Source: Rhizobiaceae bacterium | Lineage (GTDB): Bacteria; Pseudomonadota; Alphaproteobacteria; Rhizobiales; Rhizobiaceae | Reading direction: 5' to 3' | DNA length: 64,000 nt | NCBI GenBank assembly: GCA_014238155.1 | Contig: JABABQ010000013.1 | Location: forward strand, 62,001-126,000 | Part shown: positions 55,801 through 62,567 of the stretch, piece by piece | Position numbering within the stretch: position 1 is the first letter of the stretch | Layout of the letters: every line of letters starts with the position of its first letter | Translations under genes and position numbers: made by a program | The notes under the pieces: model-generated | Database searches by the model: none | Told to the model about the DNA's origin: nothing | Seen by the model: only the letters and a program-made list of their open reading frames with translations

Positions 55801-56037
55801 TGGTTGAGCAACAAATTCTTCAGCGTCGGTTAATGATTGTACCGGAACGGTACCTACGGGGAGGTTGTGCTGAATTGATTGGGAAATTTTACGACGTGGA
55901 CCGAGTGGCAGACCCAGTTCCTTCAAGTCCGCCTCGGTCAGATGTTGCAGAGTATCGATGTCGATTTCGGCGTCTTCAAAAGTTGCCGTGTATTTTTCCA
56001 GACCAAGCTCGGTCAGCCAGCTAGCAATATTCGACAA
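52801..56037 (-). CDS. SAM-class III cyclase-ATPase-TPR protein, paralogue, TTG start
   Basis: About 1078 residues with the same order as the 46354-49659 protein: SAM (IASWLTELGLEKYTATFEDA, LTEADLKELGLPLG), cyclase (LTVMFVDLVGSTEMA; FVAKFMGDGVLCYFGWP; NLAARLQ), ATPase (VVTGEAGIGKSRITQAA; LLVVFEDLHWIDPTTLEF) and a TPR-like tail. Here the purine-selecting Lys is present (VAKFMGDG). No ATG or GTG lies before the SAM domain in this frame. The likely start is TTG at 56037, with GGGGATGGGA seven bases upstream; a TTG at 56085 is also possible. A cyclase fragment in the opposite direction lies just upstream, suggesting a rearranged 5' end. Confidence 0.88.
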   Translation of the reverse strand: MSNIASWLTELGLEKYTATFEDAEIDIDTLQHLTEADLKELGLPLGPRRKISQSIQHNLPVGTVPVQSLTDAEEFVAQPAVVSSTPSSEAERRHLTVMFVDLVGSTEMATKMDPEDMRTVITNYQNIIAGIVSRFDGFVAKFMGDGVLCYFGWPKAGEDDAERAVRAGLAMIEAVKGLVGLDSIPLSSRVGLATGVVIVGDLIGSGATQEAAVVGETPNLAARLQAIAQPDQLVLPQVTQKILGDIFELEPMGKHQLKGLTEPVEAYVVVGEIARESRFAARKLGELTPIVGRQQELNLIRERWAKAKVGSGQMIVVTGEAGIGKSRITQAAIDGIATDEHLRITFQCSPYHADSAFYPIIQQMNLVTGINADDNTESKLDKLEQFLDKDIEFAPLMASLLGIDAQDRYASLDLTPAQIRAQTMHALVNLLKNRAKPSPLLVVFEDLHWIDPTTLEFLDLVLDKILGSSILFLATARPTFEHGFGGHPIVTRTALNRLDEEQTLAIIEKITGGKELPEEVLEIIISRTDGVPLFVEELTKAVLETGVLVEEGDALVLSGALDTLAIPNTLHDSLMARLDRLQPIKEVAQAAACIGREFPHQLLAKISPLSDLELESALAGLISAELVYRRGLPPEATYLFKHALVRDAAYESLLKQRRRKYHSLILDRLADDAKNSPELLAFHATQAGLTGKAVDLWSLAGSQAQSQPAYAEAISHIRSALDVVQPLLTQLDWRRKELLLLVQLAQIYVAKEGYQSSEAQEAFAKALERIDIAENAEIRVAIYYGTWIAPYIGGELYKSLELSTKLVAEMKDELEPVPRLISHRMRAATLIAMGRSTEALDDLDIAYEKYLSADLTDFSSKFAQDPGVQIWCYQLLALWLAGDEEEALKRAEQALQRSHEIKHANTFCYAALHVVTLAIWQQDSLRIRSINQELRALATEHDMVLWKTFCDIHDAIADCMDDQPGAHQNLEYALAAYKESGCGLWLTFYLAEAAKHLLRINDIVAATEAIGRALSQAHQSGETWALAEIHGVEAQILAANGDPEQATIALDKASSIAESQQAPLLEARIQTLRQQLKL

Positions 56038-56163
56038 TTCGTGATCCCATCCCCAAAACAGAATGCCCAATTCGGGCCGATACAAGACTTTCTGGTGTCA
56101 AAGACACTATCTCAAATCGTCAGGCAGTCCTACCTAATTATTGGTTGGCGCATCCAATGTTGG

Positions 56164-56358
56164 CACATCAACGGGCACGCAGAACGGACTATGGCTGTCC
56201 ACATCGCGGCACGGATCATGGCTCAGGCCGACGCGGGATCGATTGCGAGCTCGCAGACAGTGAAAGATCTGGTCATCGGGTCGGGACTGGAATTTGCTCC
56301 GCTGGGAGCCCACACATTAAAGGGCGTACCCGGCGACTGGCATCTATATTCGGTTTGA
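56164..56358 (+). pseudogene. Fragment of a class III cyclase C-terminus
   Basis: The last 64 codons before TGA at 56356 read as the end of a class III cyclase domain: MAVHIAARIMAQADAGSIA, SSQTVKDLVIGSGLEFAPL, then GAHTLKGVPGDWHLYSV. Family members of the type 'GIAVHIAARV...VKDLVAGSG...GTHELKGVPGEW' end in the same way. The upstream part of the frame, which is antisense to the 5' end of the neighbouring cyclase gene, shows no cyclase sequence, so the catalytic half is missing. It lies between two minus-strand cyclase genes but points the other way, so it is a remnant, probably left by an inversion or deletion. Confidence 0.72.
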
Positions 56359-56383
56359 TCATCTGCAGGGAAATTAATTCGCT

Positions 56384-58123
56384 TCAATCGGGTAGGCCAG
56401 CGCGGCGCAGTCCATCTGCCAAATGTTCCCAATCGGACTCAAGACGCCATAACTTCTTATAATCAAGGGCGAGAGTTGCTATGGCATCCTCCGCGACATC
56501 AATGCTCCGACTGCTTAGTTCCTGACGTCGATGACTGATGAAGGCCGTCAGAGCAGTCGCCGATTCCACCTTGCGATCCGCTTGTGCCTGTGCGGCAACC
56601 AGAAAAGCATGAGCCACCGAATTGAGCAGGGCATTGCCGACCAAAGCCCGCACCGCGTCATCATACTGCTTCAAACAAAAACAAATCTGTCCGAAAATCC
56701 ACTGAAGCGATGGTGCGTGCAGAGGATCCAGTTGCATTGCCTTTTGCACAACCTGATAGGCTTTTTCATGCTGGCCCAGCAGCATGAAACCATATCCACA
56801 CCATGCCATGGACTCTGCTTCATTGACGATTTGTGACAGTGTTTTGTCAAACTGTATTTCGGCCTCTTCCCACATGCCTTCGCACAGATATGCAAACCCC
56901 AGCTGATCCTGAATGTATACGTCATTGGCATCCAGCTTGACGCCCGATTTGGAAAGTCTCCAGGATTCAAAAGATTCGCTCCCGGTTCCCAGACCAAGCA
57001 TCATGTCCACCACATAAGTATCGGCAAGGTACATGTGAACTCGGGCATGGCGTGGGTCGAGTTTCAGGGCCCTCTCAAGTAATTTCCGCGCTTTGAGATT
57101 GTCTTCAGCAGAAAGGCTGTCGCGCAGTGACTTGGCTCTCAACATCAGCTCATGAGTTTTCATATTGTCGGTTGGTTTCCGCGAAGCCTGTTCGGCAACA
57201 TCTTCCTGCACGCGTCCGGGTAAAACAGCGACGATGCTTTGGGTGACTTCATCCTGAACCGCAAAAATGTCCTGCAATTCGCGGTCATAGCGTTCCGCCC
57301 AAAGGTGGTTGCCAGTTTCCGTATCAACCAGCTGGGCGGTAATCCGAGCTCTATTGCCTGAAGTACGCACACTGCCTTCAACGATATAATGAGCTCCCAG
57401 CTTCTTGCCGATCTGCTTGGCATCCATTTTTTCACCTTTGAAAGTGAAAGACGAGTTGCGGGCAATTACGTGCAAAGTACGAAAACGGGAAAGCTGGGTG
57501 ATGATGTCTTCGCTAATTCCGTCCGAGAAATACTCCCGCTCTGCATCGCCCGACATATTGGTAAAGGCCATGACGGCGATTGTCGGCTTTTCAGATGACT
57601 GCATTTGCGTAGAGGTTGGGTGGTTACCAGAATTTGGCCACCGATAGACCTGGATTGGTTCGGCAAAATTTTTGATGTCGTGTCGGCCTCCGTCATCAAA
57701 TTTTTCTTCCAACCGGTTGCCAAGGCTCTCCAGCACGATTGAGGAAATACAAATTCCCCCCGGTTCTGCAAGCGTCTCCAGACGGGCAGCTATGTTGACA
57801 CCATCACCAAATATGTCTCCCGCCTGATGTATAATGTCTCCCAAATTAATACCGATACGAAATTGCAGATTGTTATCGTTATTCCCGATGTGTTTTTGCC
57901 ATGAAGTTGCACAATTGACCGCATCCATCACACTGCCGAATTCGGCGAGAATGCCGTCGCCCATCAATTTCACAACCCGGCCATTATGTTCTGTGATCAG
58001 CGGTTGGATCGACTTCTCGATTAGATCGGTAAGGGCATTCAGCGTGCCGGATTCATCAGCGGCCATGAGTTTGGAATATCCCACAACATCGGCAGCCAAA
58101 ATTGCGGCAAGTCTGCGTTCCAC
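56384..58123 (-). CDS. Class III adenylate cyclase with TolB-like and TPR regions
   Basis: 579 residues starting with GTG at 58123 (GGGAGG seven bases upstream). The N-terminal cyclase domain has LAAILAADVVGYSKLM and VVKLMGDGILAEFGS (the two metal Asp and the purine-selecting Lys), then GDIFGDGVNIAARLE with the second substrate residue and the Arg, a canonical adenylate cyclase set. Next is a TolB/FlgO-like region (IAVMAFTNMSGDAEREYFSDG; GAHYIVEGSVRTSGNRARI; HLWAERYDRELQDIF), then TPR-like helices. This architecture is common in rhizobia. It makes cAMP in the cytoplasm; the input signal is unknown. Confidence 0.92.
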   Translation of the reverse strand: MERRLAAILAADVVGYSKLMAADESGTLNALTDLIEKSIQPLITEHNGRVVKLMGDGILAEFGSVMDAVNCATSWQKHIGNNDNNLQFRIGINLGDIIHQAGDIFGDGVNIAARLETLAEPGGICISSIVLESLGNRLEEKFDDGGRHDIKNFAEPIQVYRWPNSGNHPTSTQMQSSEKPTIAVMAFTNMSGDAEREYFSDGISEDIITQLSRFRTLHVIARNSSFTFKGEKMDAKQIGKKLGAHYIVEGSVRTSGNRARITAQLVDTETGNHLWAERYDRELQDIFAVQDEVTQSIVAVLPGRVQEDVAEQASRKPTDNMKTHELMLRAKSLRDSLSAEDNLKARKLLERALKLDPRHARVHMYLADTYVVDMMLGLGTGSESFESWRLSKSGVKLDANDVYIQDQLGFAYLCEGMWEEAEIQFDKTLSQIVNEAESMAWCGYGFMLLGQHEKAYQVVQKAMQLDPLHAPSLQWIFGQICFCLKQYDDAVRALVGNALLNSVAHAFLVAAQAQADRKVESATALTAFISHRRQELSSRSIDVAEDAIATLALDYKKLWRLESDWEHLADGLRRAGLPD

Positions 58124-58261
58124 CCGTATTCCTCCCAGTCGGGAACTTTAGCTTTCGCAACTTCAAAAATCTACTGGCAGGTAGTTCCACCCAGCAACAA
58201 ACTGCTGTCCCGTAAGATGGTCGATTGGATGTTGACTATAAAACCAAAGAGGATGGTTATT

Positions 58262-58891
58262 TCATCCAGTCGGCATTTCGCCAACTTTCTTGGGCACATG
58301 GTAACCGGCTTGAACTGCAGGTCTTTGTGCAATCTGCTGGAACCATCTGCGCACATTAGGGAATTCGGTCAGATCAATGTTTTGCCACTCATAGCGTGAT
58401 ATCCAGGGCCAGCAGGCCATGTCCACAATTGAATATTCATCCAAAATGTAGTCACGATCTTCCAGGCGCGTGTCCAATACGGAATAGAGTCGTTTGGTTT
58501 CAGTCAAAAATCGTTCTTCCGCATAAGGTGCATTGCCTGGATTGAAATGAACGTAGTGGTGCGTTTGGCCCAACATTGGCCCAAGGCCGCCCATTTGCCA
58601 CATCAGCCATTCATTGGCTTCAGCACGTAAAAGTGAGTCCTTTGGAAGGAATTTTCCATATTTCTCAGCTAGATAAATCAGAATCGCACCTGATTCCATT
58701 AGCTTCAGTCCATTTTCCTTATCAACAATAGCAGGTATTTTATTGTTGGGGCTGATGGCAAGGAATTCCGGAGATTTCTGATCCCCCTGACCGATATTGA
58801 TTGCGTGAACCGTATATTCGATTCCGAGCTCTTCAAGCATGATGGAAACCTTGCGGCCATTCGGGGTAGTCCAGGTGTAGAGGTCGATCAT
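58262..58891 (-). CDS. Nu-class glutathione transferase-like protein (YfcG/YghU type)
   Basis: 209 residues. The ATG at 58891 follows CCGGAGTAAAAAG; a longer frame to 58975 lacks family sequence. The N-terminal thioredoxin-like domain has YTWTTPNGRKVSIMLEELG, whose T-P-N-G motif marks the disulfide-reductase (nu-class) group, and NNKIPAIVDKENG with the cis-Pro, plus ESGAILIYLAEKYG for glutathione binding. The C-terminal helical domain ends PAVQAGYHVPKKVGEMP. Probably reduces disulfides or peroxides with glutathione. It appears to be a single gene. Confidence 0.9.
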   Translation of the reverse strand: MIDLYTWTTPNGRKVSIMLEELGIEYTVHAINIGQGDQKSPEFLAISPNNKIPAIVDKENGLKLMESGAILIYLAEKYGKFLPKDSLLRAEANEWLMWQMGGLGPMLGQTHHYVHFNPGNAPYAEERFLTETKRLYSVLDTRLEDRDYILDEYSIVDMACWPWISRYEWQNIDLTEFPNVRRWFQQIAQRPAVQAGYHVPKKVGEMPTG

Positions 58892-58996
58892 CTTTTTACT
58901 CCGGTATTTATTGGCTTTGCCGGTGTGGCATTTTATTGGATGCATTCGTTTGGAAGCATGGAGGCGAAAAGGCAAGCTGTCCTCAGTTTCGGCAGT

Positions 58997-59881
58997 CTAC
59001 GGTTTTGGCAAGTATTGAACATAAGCTTCCAAAGCTTCTTCGAGTGTGCGCGACGCGTCCATATCTGCCCGTGTTTCCTGGGCAAAGGGAGTTTGTTCCA
59101 ATACTTTGAAAATATCGGCTGCGCCTTTGTGAAAAGCCGGGGTAACACCGGCCTGTTCAAACGTTGCGGCAATTTCTTCCATCTCTCCCACCCAGCGCGC
59201 CGAATCTGCCGGCAAAAAGGGGACGCGCGCGCGAATGGTTGATAGTGCCGCATCCTGACTGTGCTCGAATTCCGCAATCAGCGTATCCCGGATACCCAGA
59301 CGTTGTGCGGCCATCATAAGTGCGGTGTGCAACGTCCAAGTACCTTTTGTCAGCGCCGCATATACCATCTTGACTGCCGAAGCTTCCCCGACATTTTTAC
59401 CGGCCTCCAATACTTGAAATCCTTTTCCATTGAGTTCCAACATTGGTCGAACATCAGGTCCGGACGCATAAAACCGAGGTCCTCTGCCTTTGCCCGGTGC
59501 AGCGCCGATGATTCCGGCATCAATAAACAGGGATCCGCTTTCACTTATTGTTTTGCCCACCGTCTGCACGGTTTGGGGTGAGATTGCATTGCAGTCAACA
59601 TAGACCGGCTTTCGATCCAGCTGGGCTATTTCTTCTGCAACGTCTTGGGCAAGTGAAAGAGCAGAGGCGGGAGGAAGTATTGACAGGATAAGGTCTGCCT
59701 GCGCCACGATTTCGCTGAGTGAATCTACATCCTCAAGCCCACCGGTCAGCGCCAGATCTTTGGAATGTGTGCTGCGGCCCGTCAGATTTGTGATGACGCG
59801 ATATCCGTGATCTCGCAAAACGCGACCGACAGCATGCCCCATATCGCCTGGCATCAGTACTGCAATTGTACGAAGAGACAT
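58997..59881 (-). CDS. NAD(P)-dependent dehydrogenase, 6-phosphogluconate-dehydrogenase-like with DUF1932
   Basis: 294 residues from the ATG at 59881 (AAAGGAACGC upstream); the frame extends to 59914. The Rossmann domain begins MSLRTIAVLMPGDMGHAVGR, with ADLILSILPPASALSLA, and resembles beta-hydroxyacid dehydrogenases. The C-terminal part has AVKMVYAALTKGTWTLHTAL, carrying the catalytic Lys, and a DUF1932-type helical domain (RARVPFLPADSARWVGEM). It would oxidise a beta-hydroxy acid or similar. Divergent from the aspartate-dehydrogenase-like gene across a short region with a palindrome, it may belong to the same pathway. Substrate unknown. Confidence 0.84.
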   Translation of the reverse strand: MSLRTIAVLMPGDMGHAVGRVLRDHGYRVITNLTGRSTHSKDLALTGGLEDVDSLSEIVAQADLILSILPPASALSLAQDVAEEIAQLDRKPVYVDCNAISPQTVQTVGKTISESGSLFIDAGIIGAAPGKGRGPRFYASGPDVRPMLELNGKGFQVLEAGKNVGEASAVKMVYAALTKGTWTLHTALMMAAQRLGIRDTLIAEFEHSQDAALSTIRARVPFLPADSARWVGEMEEIAATFEQAGVTPAFHKGAADIFKVLEQTPFAQETRADMDASRTLEEALEAYVQYLPKP

Positions 59882-59939
59882 TGAAGCGTTCCTTTGAATA
59901 TGGGTCATTTTCAATTTCTACAATTGCAACCACAGATTA

Positions 59940-59968
59940 ATGCCTGCAACCTGCACAATCGCAGGCAT
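59940..59968. promoter_or_regulatory. Inverted repeat between divergent dehydrogenase genes
   Basis: ATGCCTGC and GCAGGCAT are perfect 8-base arms around 13 bases, in the 108-120 bp gap between the two divergent starts. It suits a shared operator. No regulator gene is adjacent. Confidence 0.4.
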
Positions 59969-60001
59969 GCTGCAAAAAACAACATTTAGATGAGACTGCA
60001 T

Positions 60002-60838
60002 ATGAACCACAATGCCATGGATGAGAAAACGCCCATAAATCTCGCAATTGCCGGACTTGGTGCCATTGGCATGACAGTCGCTCGAAGGGTCGACCGGGGA
60101 GAAGTTGAGGGCATTCGTCTGGTGGCGGTGTCAGCTGCCGATTTGGATCGGGCGAAGGGTCGTGTGGCTGATTTTGCTGGTCCACCAGCTGTAATGCCGC
60201 TCGCTGAACTGCCCAACCATGCAGATGTGATCGTTGAATGTGCCCCGTCAGCTGCATTTGCCGAATTGGCTGAATTGGCGTTATCAAAGGGCCTGTGTCT
60301 CATGCCACTTTCTGTTGGAGCGTTGCTGGAACGCCCGGATCTGGTTGACCTGGCACAACGCAATGGTGGGCGGATCATCGTTCCAACAGGTGCATTGATA
60401 GGACTGGATACAGTCCGCGCCATGGCCGTGGGAAATATTCGATCAGTAACGCTTGAAACCCGAAAACCACCAGCCGGTCTGGCAGGCGCACCGCATCTGG
60501 TGGCCAATAATATTGACATTAGCGCACTTTCAGAACCGCTTTGTGTCTTGCGTGGGTCAGCACGCGAAGCGGCAAGAGGATTTCCAGCAAATGTCAACGT
60601 GGCCGCAGCTCTGGCGTTGGCCGGTATCGGCCCTGAAGATACTCGCGTTGAGATCTGGGCCGATCCTACCATTGATCGAAATATGCAAACGGTACGGGTC
60701 GAGTCCGACGCCGGTGAGGCGATTATGATGATGAAAAACATTCCCTCAGAAGACAATCCCAGAACCGGGCGCATCGTTGCGAACAGTGTCATTGCCACGT
60801 TGCAACGTATGACTGCGACGATGACTGCCGGAACCTGA
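60002..60838 (+). CDS. L-aspartate dehydrogenase-like protein
   Basis: About 278 residues. Starts at 59990, 60002 or 60017 are possible; none has a clear ribosome-binding site. The Rossmann motif is NLAIAGLGAIGMTVARRV; VIVECAPSAAFAEL and IVPTGALIGLDTV match the NadX/aspartate dehydrogenase family. The C-terminal part has FPANVNVAAALALAGIG, DTRVEIWADPTIDRN and PSEDNPRTGRIVANS, also typical. The family reversibly deaminates aspartate to iminoaspartate or oxaloacetate; some members act on other amino acids. It is followed by a tripartite carboxylate transporter, which could import its substrate or a related dicarboxylate. Confidence 0.86.
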   Translation: MNHNAMDEKTPINLAIAGLGAIGMTVARRVDRGEVEGIRLVAVSAADLDRAKGRVADFAGPPAVMPLAELPNHADVIVECAPSAAFAELAELALSKGLCLMPLSVGALLERPDLVDLAQRNGGRIIVPTGALIGLDTVRAMAVGNIRSVTLETRKPPAGLAGAPHLVANNIDISALSEPLCVLRGSAREAARGFPANVNVAAALALAGIGPEDTRVEIWADPTIDRNMQTVRVESDAGEAIMMMKNIPSEDNPRTGRIVANSVIATLQRMTATMTAGT

Positions 60839-60971
60839 CAAAATCACGATTGGCGGAGTCAATCCTGCTGGAACCCGGCTTATTCAATTGAGCTTATCAG
60901 GCGCTTGACCTTGCGTGTGACCGGGTTACCATCAACCTTTCAAGAAAGTAAAACTCCGGGAGAAGAAGAAT

Positions 60972-61946
60972 ATGAAAATGGGCAAGACAATTATCGGCGC
61001 CTTTGCGCTGGGTGCAGCTTCGTTGATGTCAAGCGCCGCAAGCATGGCTTACGCCGCTGACATTCCCTGCAACACAGCAAAACTGATTGTTCCATGGGCG
61101 CCGGGTGGTGGGACACACATTATTTTTTCGATCTTTGAGGAAATTATCAACAAGCAGGATGGCCCAAAAGTTCAGGTCGTAACGATCAGTGGCCAGGGTG
61201 GTAACAAGGGCGCCAAGGAAGCGATGAAGGCAAAGGCCGACGGTTGTACGCTTTTCGCGATTCATCAAAGTGCCATTGTCAGCTATCTTGCTGGTCGTGT
61301 GGACTTTACCTGGGACGCATTTGACATGGTTGCGCAGGTGACGTCGACCCCGGAAGTGGTCGGTGCGTCTGGCGATGCGCCATGGAGTGATTTTAACGCA
61401 ATGATTGCCGACGCAAAGGCCAATCCCAACACCATTCCACTGGGAGCAACTTTAGGTTCCACAAGTCAGTTCATGTGGTTGTTGATTGAGGAACTTAATC
61501 CAGGTGCCAAGTTCAAATACATTCCGTTCGACGGCACCGCCCAACGTGTGACTGCGCTGTTGGCAGGCACTATCAAACTGGGAACAGTCAACATTCCAAC
61601 CGCCGAGAAAAACGTTGCCCAGGGAACACTGAAGGCGCTGGCTGTTGCTGCACCAGAACGTTTGCCGCAGTTTCCAGACGTACCGACTTTGAAGGAACTG
61701 GGCACCGATATGACTTATTCTCTTGACCGCGGCATTGTCGCTCCCAAGGGCACACCCAAGGATGTGATTGAGATGTGGTCTCAGCGGCTTAAGGCGGCGG
61801 CTGAAAGCCCCGAATTGCTGGATAAACTCAAGGCCAAGGGCACACCAGTTCAATGGGTGGGGCCGGCTGGCTATGCAGAATGGTTCCAGAATGAATATTC
61901 GGCTCACGAGAAAGTGGCGATCAAAATCGGCATGTTCAAAAAGTAA
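60972..61946 (+). CDS. tctC: Tripartite tricarboxylate transporter, periplasmic binding protein (TctC)
   Basis: 324 residues. Signal peptide of about 28 residues (IIGAFALGAASLMSSAAS, cleavage near AYA-ADI). The mature protein has IVPWAPGGGTH, close to the family's P-(F/W)-x-P-G-G ligand loop, and LGATLGSTSQFMW, RVTALLAGTIKLGTVNI, FPDVPTLKELGTDM. It captures a carboxylate in the periplasm and delivers it to TctAB, using an ion gradient. GGGAGAAGAAGAAT precedes the ATG. It heads the tctCBA operon. The substrate is not known; many homologues bind non-citrate acids. Confidence 0.93.
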   Translation: MKMGKTIIGAFALGAASLMSSAASMAYAADIPCNTAKLIVPWAPGGGTHIIFSIFEEIINKQDGPKVQVVTISGQGGNKGAKEAMKAKADGCTLFAIHQSAIVSYLAGRVDFTWDAFDMVAQVTSTPEVVGASGDAPWSDFNAMIADAKANPNTIPLGATLGSTSQFMWLLIEELNPGAKFKYIPFDGTAQRVTALLAGTIKLGTVNIPTAEKNVAQGTLKALAVAAPERLPQFPDVPTLKELGTDMTYSLDRGIVAPKGTPKDVIEMWSQRLKAAAESPELLDKLKAKGTPVQWVGPAGYAEWFQNEYSAHEKVAIKIGMFKK

Positions 61947-61964
61947 GAACCGATACGATTTTGA

Positions 61965-62009
61965 GGTTCGCAGGCTAGAGCTGTTCGCGCTCGATTTGGC
62001 TTGCGAACC
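61965..62009 (+). other. Hairpin between tctC and tctB
   Basis: GGTTCGCA and TGCGAACC are perfect 8-base arms, extendable inward by about four more pairs, in the 95-bp gap after tctC. No T-run follows. Such hairpins often stabilise the binding-protein part of a transporter mRNA; here this is inferred. Confidence 0.45.
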
Positions 62010-62041
62010 CATTTATTGCGACTGACCGGAAGGCAATTTTA

Positions 62042-62554
62042 ATGCGCGCCCTCGACAGGGACACGATCGTCTCGATATTGCTGCTCCTGTTCTGCGGGTT
62101 CCTGATCTGGTCCGGCACTTTGATCCGCGACCCTCAATTTGGAGAATTGTCACCTGCCGCCTGGCCGCAGGGTGTATCCTATGTATTGACGGCATTTTGC
62201 CTCATTTATTTTTTCCAAAATGTAATGCGAGCTCGCTCCTCTAAAGCATCCGGACCGGTCGATCCAGAGAGTGAAAATCCGGTCGGGCTAAAAGCCTGGC
62301 TGATACACTTTGCCAATCCGATTGCCTGTTTTGCGCTCTATTTTCTGTTCCTGATCACCTTGCCGTTCTTCGGTACTCTGATCGGAGGGTCCTTGCTGGT
62401 TTTTGCATTGCTCAGCCTGTTGGGAGGCATTGCTCCGCGGCAACTGTTCGTACACGCCCTGATTGCAGTGATATCCGTTGGCGCAATGTGGACGATCTTC
62501 ACTTTCGGATTAAGGGTGCTTTTGCCACGCGGCGAAATCATGCCGGGAATATGA
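62042..62554 (+). CDS. tctB: Tripartite tricarboxylate transporter, small membrane subunit (TctB)
   Basis: 170 residues with four hydrophobic segments (IVSILLLLFCGFLIW; VSYVLTAFCLIYFF; PIACFALYFLFLITL; LIAVISVGAMWTIFTFGL), the usual TctB layout. It has little sequence conservation beyond that; position between tctC and tctA supports the call. It assists TctA in the inner membrane. GGAAGGCAATTTTA precedes the ATG. Confidence 0.88.
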   Translation: MRALDRDTIVSILLLLFCGFLIWSGTLIRDPQFGELSPAAWPQGVSYVLTAFCLIYFFQNVMRARSSKASGPVDPESENPVGLKAWLIHFANPIACFALYFLFLITLPFFGTLIGGSLLVFALLSLLGGIAPRQLFVHALIAVISVGAMWTIFTFGLRVLLPRGEIMPGI

Positions 62555-62567
62555 GAGACAGACCGTC

